A stretch of DNA of 64,000 bases, from contig JAETXT010000008.1 in assembly GCA_019188255.1 (NCBI GenBank), forward strand, positions 930,001 through 994,000, read 5' to 3'. Position numbers and translations under genes: made by a program. Source of the DNA: Verticillium longisporum (Eukaryota > Ascomycota > Sordariomycetes > Glomerellales > Plectosphaerellaceae). Below are positions 37,139 to 48,642 of this stretch, one piece after another. Each line of letters starts with the position of its first letter. Within the stretch, counting starts at the first letter, position 1. Under the pieces are notes generated by a model that saw only the letters and a list, made by a program, of their open reading frames with translations, searched no databases and was not told the DNA's origin.

Positions 37139-38008
37139 ACGGGGAACACGGATCTGGCTGCCGTCGTGGACCCTCGACTTTGTTGTGGAGGGACTGCGGT
37201 GGTCGCTTCTGGCGCGAGTTGCGAGGCCCTGGCTTTGCAACAGGGAGACGGGGAAAACACCAGGGGGCCGGGCGTGGCTGCGTAAACTACTACGGAGAGG
37301 CGTGGGATTTTTACTGGCATCCATCCTTGCGGCGGCGGCATGGACTGGCTGTGCCCCGCATCCTTTGCATTTGTGCGTTCGGGGATATTGGGAACGCGGC
37401 TACGGCATCTTGTCTCTTACGGACGGCTCTAGGTGGACTCTCCCAATAAAAAGCCAGGCTCGTTGGAGCAATCATGACCATGACGGTGGATGCTGATGAT
37501 GGTGATGTGTATTTATGTTTAAAAATGCCAAGCAACAAAAACTTGAGACTCTGTTCGCAGTGAAGTCAATGATATCTAGGCCGGGGAAGCGGAGTGTCGT
37601 GTGTACCGGCCGCCTCCCGCTTGGCAACAAGATCGGCACGGTCGCCACCCGGAGGCGGCCCACAACGTCATATCGCTGTTGGCTTCCCTGGTCATCAGGC
37701 ACCGAAAGCTTGTGGCAGAAGCATGTGGCGCGATGATTAGGTGGGAAATGCTTGTTATTGTAATACTTTCTGGGAGGATCCCATTAGGGCCAATGTGGCA
37801 GGTCACTTGTTTGCTCTCGACATCTATATATCTCACCTGTGCCTCGTCTGACCGCCATATGATCTCACTCTCCCCCATCTTCCCATCTCTAACACACTCA
37901 TCGCACCCACTGCTAAAGAAACATTGGCCGGGACAATTCGTCCTCGAAGTAGAGTAAAAACTCATATTCATCTTGTTCACCCAACAGCAATCTCCCAACC
38001 ATTGCACC
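37139..38008. other. Intergenic
   Basis: 3' region of rps5 and promoter of the acetyltransferase; a TATATATC-like stretch occurs near 37,822. No gene seen. Confidence 0.5.
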
Positions 38009-38854
38009 ATGGGCACCCCCTTCATATCCCTCCAAGAGCCAACGCCGCTTGACGACTACCTCCTCGGGCGCCCTCACGATGCCCAACCGCCGTCCATTCC
38101 CAAATCCTTTTCCGACGCCATGGAGGTGCGCACCGCAGTCTTCATCGACGAGCAGGGTGTGCCCGCCGAGAACGAGTTCGACGCTGACGACAGCCGCTGC
38201 TGCCACTGGGTCGTCTACGCCTCTGTCAATCAGGTTGTCCAGGAAGAGGTTGTCGACGCCAACGGCAACATCACGACGCCACGACGCAGCAGCACCTGGT
38301 CAACTCCCATCGGCACCGTTCGTCTGGTACCCTTTCCCCATGCGCCGCACCCAAAGGACGGCGGAGAGTACTGGGACGGCGTGCTCAAGGGCGGGGCCGC
38401 AGATGGGGTTGGGGGCGGGGATGCCACAGCGGGACCGCCGGGGCGGGGTGAGGATGGGATGCTGCTCCATGAAGCGGATCGGGCGACGAGCCTGCACGAT
38501 GGAAAGGAGCCGTATGTCAAGCTGGGACGGCTGGCCGTCGTGAAGGAGTTTCGGGGTCATGGAATTGCGAAGCTCTTGGTCGGACAGGCGCTGGGGTGGC
38601 TCAGGAAGAACCCGACGTATTTCGACCCCAGTATTAAGGAACAGGGCCTTGAATCATTGGGTGCAGCTTCCGAGAAGGACATTCCAAAATGGGGTGGTCT
38701 CGTCTGTGTACATTCACAGGAGCAGGTCACTGGGACGTGGGAACGTTTCGGGTTCAAAGTCGATGAGGAAATGGGCCGCTGGAAGGAAGAGGGTATTTGG
38801 CATCGGGGTATGTTCATGAGACTGGAGCTTGGGGGTGACGAAGGTTCATCCTGA
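38009..38854 (+). CDS. GNAT-family N-acetyltransferase
   Basis: Single exon, 281 residues. It is a Gcn5-related acyl-CoA transferase: a first helix-strand region around EVRTAVFIDEQGVPAENEFD, a central strand SKIGTVRLVPFP-like (TPIGTVRLVPFP), then motif A LGRLAVVKEFRGHGIAKLL with the acetyl-CoA pyrophosphate loop RGHGIA at residues 182-187. A glycine-rich insertion at 128-150 separates the halves. The C-terminal WERFGFKVDEE is the usual motif B position. The substrate is not evident. An ATG 36 bases upstream (37973) would add 12 residues; 38009 has the better context (CACCATGG). Confidence 0.85.
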   Translation: MGTPFISLQEPTPLDDYLLGRPHDAQPPSIPKSFSDAMEVRTAVFIDEQGVPAENEFDADDSRCCHWVVYASVNQVVQEEVVDANGNITTPRRSSTWSTPIGTVRLVPFPHAPHPKDGGEYWDGVLKGGAADGVGGGDATAGPPGRGEDGMLLHEADRATSLHDGKEPYVKLGRLAVVKEFRGHGIAKLLVGQALGWLRKNPTYFDPSIKEQGLESLGAASEKDIPKWGGLVCVHSQEQVTGTWERFGFKVDEEMGRWKEEGIWHRGMFMRLELGGDEGSS

Positions 38855-39729
38855 GGAAGGACTCGGGAATCACAGGTGCTAATTTTCGCATGATGATGAG
38901 ACATGATATAGCTAAGGCATAGCGAATGCAATGGACTTCGCTTTCAACCACCTTACTGTTGCTAGAATTTAAGTGGCGCGTTCCCGTCGCTCTCTGTTTA
39001 TCTTTGAGTTTGTAAGATGATTATGAGAGCAAGCAAAACCATTGTTTGAGGTATGTGTCCTTTCGTTGTGCGTGCTGGCAGCGCCAAACTGTGTTGTGCT
39101 CTTCACTAGTAAAAAGCATTATACGTCTTGAGTTGTTGTCAAACGATACTTCATATGAAAAACAGTTATGCAGAGGTCATTGACGTCCCTACCTCGGACA
39201 TATTCTCAAAATAAATCATAAAAATATTCTTAAGATGATTCACCATGTTCAATACCCCATGTGCATGTTAGTCTCGTTGTTATGTCAACTTCTGGGTACT
39301 CTTGATCAACTTCACCATGATCACCACTAGGACCTCTAACACGTGACTTCACAAGTATCTCATGGGAGGCATTCGTTACTTGGAGTTGCAACTTGTTCAA
39401 TGCTACCAGACAAAGCAAAAAAACAAAAAAAAAAAAAAACACCTCAGAAGGAATTTTGATCCTCGCCAAACAGAGGTTTCACGTCTAGAGTGGGCAGAGT
39501 TGTGAAAGACGACCAGGTCTTCTTGTGAGCAACGACAAGAACAAACCGCACGGACCATCATCGACATCGCACGGGCCAATTCAGGTGGTCGCAAGCCAAA
39601 ACCTGAGAGCCCTCTAGCCACTCCCTTCAACAACAGCTGTGCAGCCTCCTCCACATACGCTTTCTTCGGTACATTTCCGCCTCTGCACCAAGCTCGTGGC
39701 GTGCTCAACGCAACCACATTACCACCAGG
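38855..39729. other. Intergenic, AT-rich
   Basis: Less GC-rich than its surroundings, including an A run near 39,418-39,440. No gene is seen. Confidence 0.5.
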
Positions 39730-40824
39730 ATGTCGGAATTCCTAGGGTACGCGGGGTCTACCTGGTTGCCCCATTGGCGATCGTCATCAGCAAGCGATCA
39801 ATCTGTACTGACGTGCGCACCCTAGATCTCGCATCTCCCTCATCTCCAAGAGTGACATCCGGTATGGCACCCCCTCCCCTACCGCCCTCACTGCATCTGG
39901 CTTGAGCGCTGACTCCTTTACCCTTGCAGCTATGTCGGCGTCCTTCACGAAATCAACTCGGACGAATCTACCGTCTCGCTCGAGAACGTCAAGTCTTTCG
40001 GTACCGAGGGTCGCAAGTCTCGCCCCGAGGAGGAGATAGCACCCTCCGACCAGGTCTACGAGTATATTATCTTCCGCGGCAGCGATGTGAAGGACTTGCG
40101 CATTGAGGACCACCCGGGCATCAAGGAGAACAAGGCTCCTGCCGTGCCCGAGGACCCTGCCATCGTTGGTGTGAGTGCCACCACTGTCCCCCTCCAGCCC
40201 AATATCTTTGGCCACCCTGATGAATCATTGCGGATGTAAATCTTATCACCTTGTCGGAAAAGCGCAAAAAACAATGTCGAAACTTTCCGTTGCCTTCCTT
40301 CTGATTTTTGGCCTATTGCCTCGAAGCATTCTGTCGACCTTTAAGACATGCATCAAAGCTGACAGCTACCCCAGTCGCGCCCCCGCCCCGGCGGCCAACA
40401 CCAGAACAACCAGCCGCCGCCCGGCCCCCAGGGTTTCGGACAACCTCCTTACCACTACCCGCCCCCGGGCCCTTGGCCTCCTGCTGGGGGTCGTGGCGGC
40501 CCAGGCGGACCTGGCCCGGCTGGCGGCCCCATGGGCAACATGCCATATCCTCCTCCCCCAGGCTGGTTCCCACCTGGCCCTCCAGGCCAAGGCTTCCCCG
40601 GCGGACCTCCCCCTCCCGGCTGGAACAACTACAACAACTTCCCCCCCGGCCAGCCAATCCCTCCCGGCATGGGCCCCGGCCGCGGTCCGGCTCCTGGCCA
40701 GCAAGGCCCTCCTGGCGGTCCTGGTGCTCAGGAGCAGAAGCCCGGTGCGCAGGGCAGGCCCGCACAAGTCCCCAGCTCCTCTACGCCCACTCCCCAGCCT
40801 TCCGCCGGCCCCAAATCGATTCCC

Positions 40825-40861
<37 letters not shown>

Positions 40862-41817
40862 TCGGAAAGCAGACCGTCCATGCTCCCACGCCTCCCGTGG
40901 AGTCGAAGCCTTCCGTTGAGCAAGTCAAGAGCGCCGCCGCATCGCTGGACCAGGCCGCGCCCGCCAAGGCAGACAAGTCTGTTCCCACGGGTCCTAGGAG
41001 CAACCGTGTCACGCCCGTCGTGCCACTGACCGGCCCCAAGCCTTCTGGCCCCGTGTTGAAGGAGGCCACGTCGACGGCCCAGATCACCATGAGGACCGCA
41101 GCACCAACGTCGGCCGCCAGCCTGCGCGATGCTACCCAGGCCGCCAAGGCCGCCGTCGCTGTGGCCATGGCGAACCTCAACAACCCCGCCGGTGCCCAGG
41201 CCATCCCTCAGCCTGCTGCGAACGGCAACATGATGGACAACCTGACCAACCGGGTCAATGAGATGAGAGTCAACGCCGCGCGAGGTGGTCAGGCTCACCA
41301 AGGTGGCCAGGGTGGTCGTGGCCGCAACACGCGCGGTGGACGTCAGGGCCAACCCAAGGTTGAGGTTCCCGATGCGGACTTTGACTTTGAGCAGTCCAAC
41401 GCAAAGTTCAACAGGGACGATCTCGTCAAGGAGGCCATCGCTGGCGATCTCCCGTCCGCCGAGACTCCCACGGATGGCCCAGCCATCGAGGCGCCCAGCG
41501 AGGCTGTCGGAGCCGCGCCGACGGCGTACAACAAGTCGACGTCATTCTTCGACAACATCTCCAGCGAGGCCAAGGAGCGGGCTGATAGCAACAGCCAGAA
41601 GCCAGGTGGTCGTGAGTGGCGCGGCGAGGAGCAGCGCAAGAACATGGAGACGTTCGGCCAGGGCAGTGTCGACGGCGGATACCGTGGCTACCGCGGTAGG
41701 GGCCGCGGTCGTGGCCGCGGATTCGGAGGTCGCGGCCGTGGTGGTGGTGGCGGCGGCGGTGGCGGCGGCTACCGGGGACGCGGCGGCGCCAACGGCTCCA
41801 ACGCGCCCGTCAGCTAA
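39730..41817 (+). CDS. scd6: LSM14/Scd6-family translational repressor
   Basis: 578 residues in four exons; exon 1 is 17 nt (39730-39746) and exon 2 is 36 nt (39826-39861). Introns: 39747-39825, 39862-39929 and 40171-40374. The N-terminal LSm domain reads MSEFLGSRISLISKSDIRYV and continues through VLHEINSDESTVSLENVKSF and YEYIIFRGSDVKDLRIED. A P/G/Q-rich linker and a run of twelve glutamines follow. The FDF motif is DADFDFEQSNAKFNRDDL, the FFD box YNKSTSFFDNISSEAKERA and the TFG box RKNMETFGQGSVDGGYRG. An RGG-rich tail ends the protein. These parts bind DEAD-box helicase, decapping factors and eIF4G, placing it in P-bodies as a repressor and decapping activator. A second in-frame acceptor nine bases upstream of 40375 could add three residues. 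Confidence 0.95.
40825..40860 (+). repeat. CAG repeat coding twelve glutamines
   Basis: Nearly pure CAG triplets bounded by CAA codons, inside the disordered linker of the LSM14 protein; likely variable between strains. Confidence 0.9.
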
Positions 41818-42882
41818 GGACCGCAACAGCCCAAGCACGTCCACGGGTGTGGTGGAACGCTCATCCACCCCAGACGCTCGTATTGTTCTCCAAGCACCTT
41901 TTATTTTCCTACGGCTGTAAGTGGGGGTCGGCTTGGAGAGATTCCCACACGTGGACAGTCTCTTTTCGGGTTACCTTGTATGATTAGTACCAGCACACGA
42001 TTGCAGACTGGAAGAAGAAGAAGCGTCAGGTCGACGCCATGGTGGAGTCTCAAGAGAGGCGGCAGCGCGTTGCTTTTCGTTTTCTTTGGCTTTGGCTCTG
42101 ACCATTGGTCGCGGGTGGACCTCGAGGATTTGCGGCTCTGGATTCGGCATGCATGAGGGCGGTGGAGTTTTTGGCACGCGCGACGACAAAAAAAGTGTTC
42201 TTTCATGAGTGAGCCAGCGAGGTTCAGGAAAACACGACTCTACATTTTTTTTCATTTCCAAGGCGTGGCAGGGGGAGTGGAATCACAAAGTACAGGACGG
42301 CAGCGTGGCGATGAACTATGATGAAGCAAAGGGGGTGGGAGGCCGAAGGATGGGAAGGGAAGGAAGCAAGGGTTAGGCAAAGGAAAGGAAATGGTCATCA
42401 AGCGTAAATCGGTGGAAGAGCACCTCGATCGGATGGTTTGGGATTGGAGCCTAGTCTGCAACCCAGGAATAGACCCTGACGAGAGGCGGTTGTGGTTCCA
42501 TGCCTTGTGATGATGCTTGTGATGCTGCTTGCTGATCAGCTATGTGCACCTGAGGTTGTTAGCTGCTTAAGGTACCTAAGATACAGGTGCTTTAGTACCT
42601 ACCTACCTACCTAGGTAGGTATCTAAGGTAAGGTAGGTACCTGTGTAGCTTACCCCGCCAAAGGAAGCGTGCCCCACCACAGCCCACCAAACGTCATGGC
42701 CGGTGTGACGCAGGAGCGAACCGTCGATGATTTGCTTCTCTACCTACAACCTGAAGAAATCCTCGAGCGGATGTCTCTGCCTGCCACAAAACCCATGCTT
42801 CCGCCCTTCAGTCCATTGCGAATTTCTTTTCATTCCCTAGCTACATCACCACAAGGAGCAGCACCTCTGCACGTACATCCCC
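41818..42882. other. Intergenic
   Basis: 3' region of the LSM14 gene, the ACCT/AGGT repeat at 42568-42642 and the promoter of the Rqc1 gene. A plus-strand frame starting at 42669 runs past the Rqc1 start in another frame and would be an overlapping upstream ORF if transcribed. Confidence 0.5.
42568..42642. repeat. ACCT/AGGT palindromic repeat
   Basis: Tandem ACCT units turn into AGGT units at a central CCTAGG, with further TAAGGTA and GGTACCT copies on both flanks, forming a strong potential hairpin. Confidence 0.75.
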
Positions 42883-45201
42883 ATGTCGAGCCGACAGCTG
42901 CGCAAGATCCAGCAGCAGCGCGAGCTGCAGAAGCTTGAGGAGGGCAAGTCGGAGGCAAGCGACGGCCAAGATGAAGAGCCGGTTGTACCCGCGCAAAAGC
43001 CTCGCGTGAGTCTCTTCGCTGCCCTGGGCGGCGATGACGGCGACGACGACGACGATGATGAAGACGAAGACGAAGACGGCAAGAAGCAGCACGACAAGTC
43101 AGACGACGACAACGACAGCAGGACGCCCGCCGCGAAACAAGATGCCGAATCCGAGGCCGCGCCACAGCCTGTGAAGAAGAGCAAAAAGAACAAGAAGAAG
43201 AAGAAGAAGGGCAAGAAGAAGGAGGAGGAGGAGGAGGTTCCCGTCCAGGAGGCTGATGACGACGTGGACGAGATTGACCGCGCCCTGCAGGAGCTCAGCG
43301 CCGCCGCAGCCAAGGGCGGCGCTGCTGCGGGGGACCTCGCCGGGACGAGCCGCGACGTCGACACGCTGCTGCAGATCAACGAGCACCACCTCAAGGCCAT
43401 CCATGAGATGCGCGCCCTGTTCGGCAAGGAGGCCATCGAGTCGGCGCGGCAGGAGGAGCAGGCCGAGCAGGAGGCCGAGCTGCGGCGGCAGCGCGCCCAG
43501 GGACGGGTGCACATCGGCCTCGAGCAGGCGCTGCGCGGCGACCCGCGGAGGAAGCTGCCGGAGATCTCGCTGCGCAGGAACATCTTCATCCAGGGCAAGG
43601 ACAATTGGCCCATGGGGTCGGCGGGCGGGCTGACGATGAAGCCGGTCCGCGAGGGCGCCGACGGGCTGACGACCGAGTTTGCGTTCCACCACGACGCGAC
43701 GTACGACAGGAGCCAGATCATCTTCTTCCAGGTCGTCGGCATGGGCGACCCCATGATGATGGTGTCGCTGCTGCAGGAGACGCCGTACCACATCACGACG
43801 CTGCTGCAGGTCAGCAAGGTGGCGACGCAGGACCAGAACGCGTCGCTGGCGGCCGAGCTCATCGAGCGCGCGCTCTTCACCTTTGGCCGCGTCACGACGT
43901 CGGCGTTCCGACAGAAGCTCGCCCAGGGCCGCGCGCGGCTCGACTTTAAGAGGCCGGAGAACCGCGAGTTCTGGCTCGCGGGCTACCACTACATCAAGAG
44001 CCTCATGCGCAAGGGCACCTTCCGCACGGCGTTTGAGTGGGCCAAGCTCCTCTACAGCCTCAACCCGAACGACCCGTACGCCATGAAGAACTTTCTGCAC
44101 CCGCTCGCCATCCGCGCGCGGCAGGCGCAGTGGCTCGTCGACTTTTGCGCCCGCACGACGACGACGACGCACGCCACGGGCCACGCGGACGAGCAGCTCA
44201 TGGCGCAGACGGCGGTGCTCGCGCACCTCCAGCTGGGCGACGACCGCACGGCGCTCAAGCTGGCCGTCGACGGCATGGAGCGCCTGCCGTGGCTCTACAG
44301 CGCGCTCTTCCAGGCGCTCAGCCTCGACGTGCCGCCGCCGCTGTGGGGCGTCAGCCCGCAGGGCCACGCCAAGTACTGGACCGACATTTACCTGCACATG
44401 GCCAAGGACCTGTGGAACACCGGCCAGGCGACGGCGCTGCTGCAGGCGGCCGTCAAGCGGGCGGGCAGGGACGAGGCGAAGCAGCTACAGCTCGCCGACG
44501 TCGGGCCCTCGGACCTGCGGACGGCGCGGTTCGCCTTCCTCGAGGGCGACACCAAGATGATCGCCGGCGTGCCGCGGCACATGCTCGGGCAGCAGCCCAA
44601 CTACGAGTTTGACCCGCTGCCGCCGCCCCTCGCCGACAACATCTTCTCGAGCGAGGGCGTGCAGCTGCCGTGGCGGGAGAACGACGGCGGCGGCGGCAGC
44701 GCGGCGCTCGACACGCCGGCGGGCCGGGAGTTCGCCATGCGGCTGCAGCGGCGCATGGCGAGGGGGCAGGCGCGCGGCGCGGCAGGCGGGGGCGCGGCCA
44801 TGGGGCTCGGCGGTGTGCTGGGCGGCGAGGGCGAGGAGGCGCTCGACCTGGATGCGTTTGGGGCGCAGCAGGGGCATGGTTTCCTCGAAGGCGAGGGCGA
44901 GGACGAGGACGAGGACGCACTGGCGCAGGACGGTCAAGGCCTCGGAGCCAACTGGCATCCCGACGAGGAAGAGGGTGCGTTCCGCGGCGGTGTCGGGGCT
45001 TTCCCCGAGGACGGCGACTACGCAGAGGATGACCCGAGCCAGGACGATGCGCGCGGCATCTTCAGGCGGCTTTGGGACGGCTACCTCGGCCGGGCAGCGA
45101 CGGCGACCGCTCGTGCAGACGATGCGCCGACGACGGACGACGGCACGGCGGAGGATGGTCACGGTGGTACGGGTGGGGGCGGCGCAGGGCAGAGGCCGTA
45201 G
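42883..45201 (+). CDS. rqc1: TCF25 / Rqc1, ribosome quality control subunit
   Basis: Single exon, 772 residues. Starts MSSRQLRKIQQQRELQKLEE, the usual Rqc1 N-terminus, then long acidic and lysine-rich low complexity (DDDDDDEDEDED, KKNKKKKKKGKKK). The TCF25 domain runs from about residue 225 (NIFIQGKDNWP), through FFQVVGMGDPMMMVSLLQETPYH-type text and FWLAGYHYIKSLMRKG, to the conserved PNYEFDPLPPPLADNIFS. Rqc1 works with the Ltn1 ligase and Rqc2 on stalled 60S subunits and helps form K48 chains for Cdc48 extraction. The tail of 150 residues is acidic and glycine-rich. Very GC-rich; the frame is intact. Confidence 0.93.
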   Translation: MSSRQLRKIQQQRELQKLEEGKSEASDGQDEEPVVPAQKPRVSLFAALGGDDGDDDDDDEDEDEDGKKQHDKSDDDNDSRTPAAKQDAESEAAPQPVKKSKKNKKKKKKGKKKEEEEEVPVQEADDDVDEIDRALQELSAAAAKGGAAAGDLAGTSRDVDTLLQINEHHLKAIHEMRALFGKEAIESARQEEQAEQEAELRRQRAQGRVHIGLEQALRGDPRRKLPEISLRRNIFIQGKDNWPMGSAGGLTMKPVREGADGLTTEFAFHHDATYDRSQIIFFQVVGMGDPMMMVSLLQETPYHITTLLQVSKVATQDQNASLAAELIERALFTFGRVTTSAFRQKLAQGRARLDFKRPENREFWLAGYHYIKSLMRKGTFRTAFEWAKLLYSLNPNDPYAMKNFLHPLAIRARQAQWLVDFCARTTTTTHATGHADEQLMAQTAVLAHLQLGDDRTALKLAVDGMERLPWLYSALFQALSLDVPPPLWGVSPQGHAKYWTDIYLHMAKDLWNTGQATALLQAAVKRAGRDEAKQLQLADVGPSDLRTARFAFLEGDTKMIAGVPRHMLGQQPNYEFDPLPPPLADNIFSSEGVQLPWRENDGGGGSAALDTPAGREFAMRLQRRMARGQARGAAGGGAAMGLGGVLGGEGEEALDLDAFGAQQGHGFLEGEGEDEDEDALAQDGQGLGANWHPDEEEGAFRGGVGAFPEDGDYAEDDPSQDDARGIFRRLWDGYLGRAATATARADDAPTTDDGTAEDGHGGTGGGGAGQRP

Positions 45202-45640
45202 GGTGTATGAATGGACATATGAATGGACATTGCCATCCCTTTGCCCAAATTTGGCCTCTGTACTTCGCATGATCGACAGCCGAGTAGCAGAAAATGTCGC
45301 CCATCGAATTAAAGGATATAGCGATCAGTACATCTAGATGTACGTTACCTATGTCTCACAGACATACGCCCTCCATCATGTACTGAGCCGGTACCTCCTT
45401 AGATCTACATCAAAGCTCTCTGGGTAGGCGGTGATCCGTTTATGTACCGAGGCCAAGTTTGGGCACCAAAGGGATGACAGGCCCTGTGCGATGTGGCTGA
45501 TGGGGGTTCATTTGGTTCGCCTAGGGGTGTCTGTCAGACGCACCGTCGATCTGTCGATCAGGAACAGGCGGGTGGGTGGTCATCTCGTCAGGAGAGAAAA
45601 GGCGAGGGGACCATGTGAATCAAGTCGTGTACCATGGCCA

Positions 45641-45679
45641 CAGGACCAGGACCAGGACCAGGACCAGGACCAGACCAGG
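45641..45679. repeat. Tandem CAGGAC repeat
   Basis: About six copies of a six-base unit followed by one imperfect copy. Confidence 0.85.
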
Positions 45680-46064
45680 AGGAGCTATTGAATCTTGATC
45701 GGCCGTATCGGACAATGGCGTCGTGACGTGCTCGCCATGGTGAATGCTGCTCACGGAGAGAGACAGGGATCCTGCGGCCCGTTTCAGGCACCTGTTCCTT
45801 TTTTGCTGCCAGGCTCTACGGTCTGGAGGTGTGGGAATACCGTATGAAGAGGGGCTCGCCATCAGGAAGCGCGGCGTGAGCAAGTTTCAGAGTCTCAGAT
45901 GAGGTGCTGCAGAGGACCGGGCGCGCTGCACGCTGGCGCGACCGATTGGGCCGAACGCGCGCCATGGCCGGAGCGACGGTTGTTGCTGACCACGGGTGAC
46001 GGTGCATGCAACGTGCCGCTGTGGTGGTGACAATTAATAATTGTCTTTTTCGGTCCGCGATCCA

Positions 46065-46070
46065 TATAAG
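46065..46070 (+). promoter_or_regulatory. TATA-like element upstream of atx1
   Basis: TATAAG 176 bases before the start codon, after a short AT-rich stretch in an otherwise GC-rich area. Confidence 0.35.
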
Positions 46071-46245
46071 CTGCGTCCTCCAGGTGCATTCATCTGGATT
46101 CTCTCTCGCCTTGTTCAGATCCATATCTACCAGAGACCCCACTGCCTTACCCCGCCGAACCCGCCGTCGCAACGTTTCCTGAGCCGCCCAACGTGCCGCA
46201 AACACCTACCACGCCCTCCACCACGACCACACGACAAAAGACAAC

Positions 46246-46631
46246 ATGGCCGAGCACAACTACCAGTTCAACATTGCCATGAGCTGCGGCGGCTGCTCCG
46301 GCGCCGTCGACCGCGTGCTGAAGAAGCTCGACGGTGCGTTTCCCTGCTGTGCTTCTTTGCCCTCTTCCAGCATGCTGGATGTACCGCTCCCAGCGAGAGG
46401 CTTCCCTCCGATGCCCTGCCCCGAACACTCTGTGCCCGCACACCTCACTGACAGCTCCCAGGCGTCAAGTCCTACGAGGTCTCCCTCGAGAACCAGACCG
46501 CCTCCGTCATTGCCGAGCCCGAGCTGTCCTACGAGAAGGTCCTCGCCACCATTGCCAAGACGGGCAAGAAGGTCAACAGCGGCAGCGCCGACGGCGTCGA
46601 GAAGAGCGTCGAGGTGCCGGCGGCCGCTTGA
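46246..46631 (+). CDS. atx1: ATX1 copper metallochaperone
   Basis: 85 residues in two exons; intron 46334-46461 is 128 nt, long for this window. A single heavy-metal-associated domain with the metal site MSCGGC (Cys14 and Cys17), the helix AVDRVLKKLDG and the strands VKSYEVSLENQTASVI. Lysines around KTGKKV match the basic face by which Atx1 docks with the Ccc2-type P-type ATPase, handing it Cu(I) in the secretory pathway. The C-terminal ten residues are a short extra tail. Cytosolic. The frame is intact. Confidence 0.95.
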
Positions 46632-47060
46632 TTGCAGGCGAGAGCGTAGCCGGGAGCTGGAGACGGGGAGCTTTGTAGCGAGTCTGTTATCGTTCAATAC
46701 CAGGATCACGTTGGCTTGGCCGTGCCTGATGCTCGGGTCCCCTGCAACGGAGTGATGTGCCTTGACGATGACCTTGTGGATATGATCTGAGACACCGGAC
46801 GCAACGAAGACGAAAGGTGGCCTCTGTTCAGTTGCTGTGGGTGATGCTGAAGACAGCTACTTTATCGCTGTCGTGACAGTACTGACGGTCATGTTTTGCT
46901 ACAGTCGACACAACTGGTTATCCTCGACCGACGACTGCAATCTAAGGCATCTGAACAGGCCGCCACGACGTGTCAAGCCCCTTGAATGACACCTGTCAAC
47001 CGTCTCATCAACAATCATGCATAACGACCATGTCCTCCCAAAGCTGAACAATGAAATCAA
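46632..47060. other. Intergenic between convergent genes
   Basis: 3' regions of atx1 and the receptor gene; no gene seen. Confidence 0.5.
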
Positions 47061-48642
47061 TCATCTACTCAAAGACCGCATCGACAACCAGCTCGTGTCC
47101 TTGTGGCGAAACTCCAACGAATCGCGGGTATCATCCTTCAACGCCCCAACAAGCTCGACCTCATCCCCTGCGGCCCCAGGCGACCGCCACCCGGCCGCCA
47201 GATGTGCAGCCTCGACCATCTCCACGACGACCTCGACCCCCGCCGTGACTGTGACGCCCCCAGGCCCCTGATCGGCCGGCGTCCTCGTCTCCTCTGTGCT
47301 GTCCGACCGCGAGACGGCGGACCCAGGCCCCATCTCGAGCCCAAACTGGACCGGCTTCTGCACCCCCGTCCTCGGCCGGTTGTATTTGCTCCGCTGCGAC
47401 AGCGGCAGCGAGTTTGCGTTGGGCGACCGCCCGATCTTGTACGGTGACCGCAGTTCCCTCGCTGACGTCAAGCCGAGCGCGCGGTCGATGGCCGGGAAGC
47501 AACGCAGGAACGGCCGTAGTGACGGCACGCAGGAGCAGCCGATGAGGGACGAGACTTCGACCATCGACAACAACATGGGGTTGGCAATGCCATCTGCATC
47601 ACGTCAGTATGAACGGGCACGAATAAGGTAGGCTGTCAACACGGTAACGCACAGGTGAAATCACGGCCGATGGCCCCAATATAGGAGACGCGCACAATCG
47701 AAACGATACAGACACTGCACTGGTCAGCCTCACACGAGAGGTGATGCTCAGAGCAAGAACATACAAAAGCCCGATGGATAGCATGAGGATGGCGCCGATC
47801 CTCTTAATCTTGGAGAGCTGCATTCTCCAAATCACGGGAATCGGTTGCACGAAGAGCACAATGTCGGTCAAGAACTTGACGGCAAACTAGGTTCAAATCG
47901 TCAGCTGAGAGTACCAGTCATTCACATGCATCACTCACAGAGGCGTAGTAGAAAGGCTTGAGATCCAGGCACTTGCCCTCGAGCGAGTGATCCCAGACCT
48001 TGGCAACGGGCACGCAATGAAAGATGACGACCAGTGACTCCTCAATGCCCTCAGCCATGAAGAGCACCAGCAGACCCTGGTTGATGCGTCTGTTGAGCAG
48101 ATCGGGGAGCAGTCGGAGGTAGAGCACAGCAAAGGACATTTTGACAGTGACGGAGCCCCAAATGTAGGCGACGGGCGTCACCATTTGCAGCTGCAGACTG
48201 GTTAGTTGTGTTACCGATCATGCGAACGCGGCGTACACACTTTGAAGAATCGTTCAACCTCAGCGTCGGAAAGATCGTACTGATGAGATCCAAACCCAAC
48301 TTTGGTCACTGTCCGACAGATCAGCCAACACCTTCTTATTTCAAGGTCGAGGGTGCTCACTGGCAAGTACCATGCTGCACAAGACCATGGTGAGGCACTG
48401 ACGTTGTTAGTATCGACGCAGAAGCAACATCAGAGGCCAGCCATACGTAGCTGACGAAGACCAGTCCTGTGTCCAAAGTCAGCAACGCTCTCAGACCAGG
48501 CTATAGAACACGCACCGTCATCCCAATCTGGCTTCCTCAACAGACAGCCGCGGACGAAGAATCGAATCAAAACAGAGAGTGTGATGATGGCAATAAGCAC
48601 CGAGGCCACACCCACGACCTTGGGCACCAGAGATTCGGACAT
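47061..48642 (-). CDS. Fungal rhodopsin-domain (PTH11-like) integral membrane protein
   Basis: Eight exons summing exactly to 403 residues. Introns: 48515-48467, 48446-48398, 48360-48300, 48240-48191, 47938-47887, 47764-47715 and 47652-47594, all 49-61 nt. The fold is seven helices with the family landmarks: KPDWDDGLVFVSYCL in the first loop, GFGSHQYDLS, LYLRLLP after the third helix, and the disulfide loop CVPVAKVWDHSLEGKC. Later text includes TDIVLFVQPIPVIWRMQLSK and VRVSYIGAIGRDFTYGI. The tail of 140 residues is polar and cytoplasmic. Members such as PTH11 sense surface or host cues and couple to G proteins, though most ligands are unknown. Two exons of 20 and 37 nt are easily missed. Confidence 0.9.

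Larger units (their letters stand above)
45202..46245. other. Intergenic
   Basis: Contains the six-base tandem repeat at 45641-45679 and the ATX1 promoter. No gene is seen. Confidence 0.5.
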
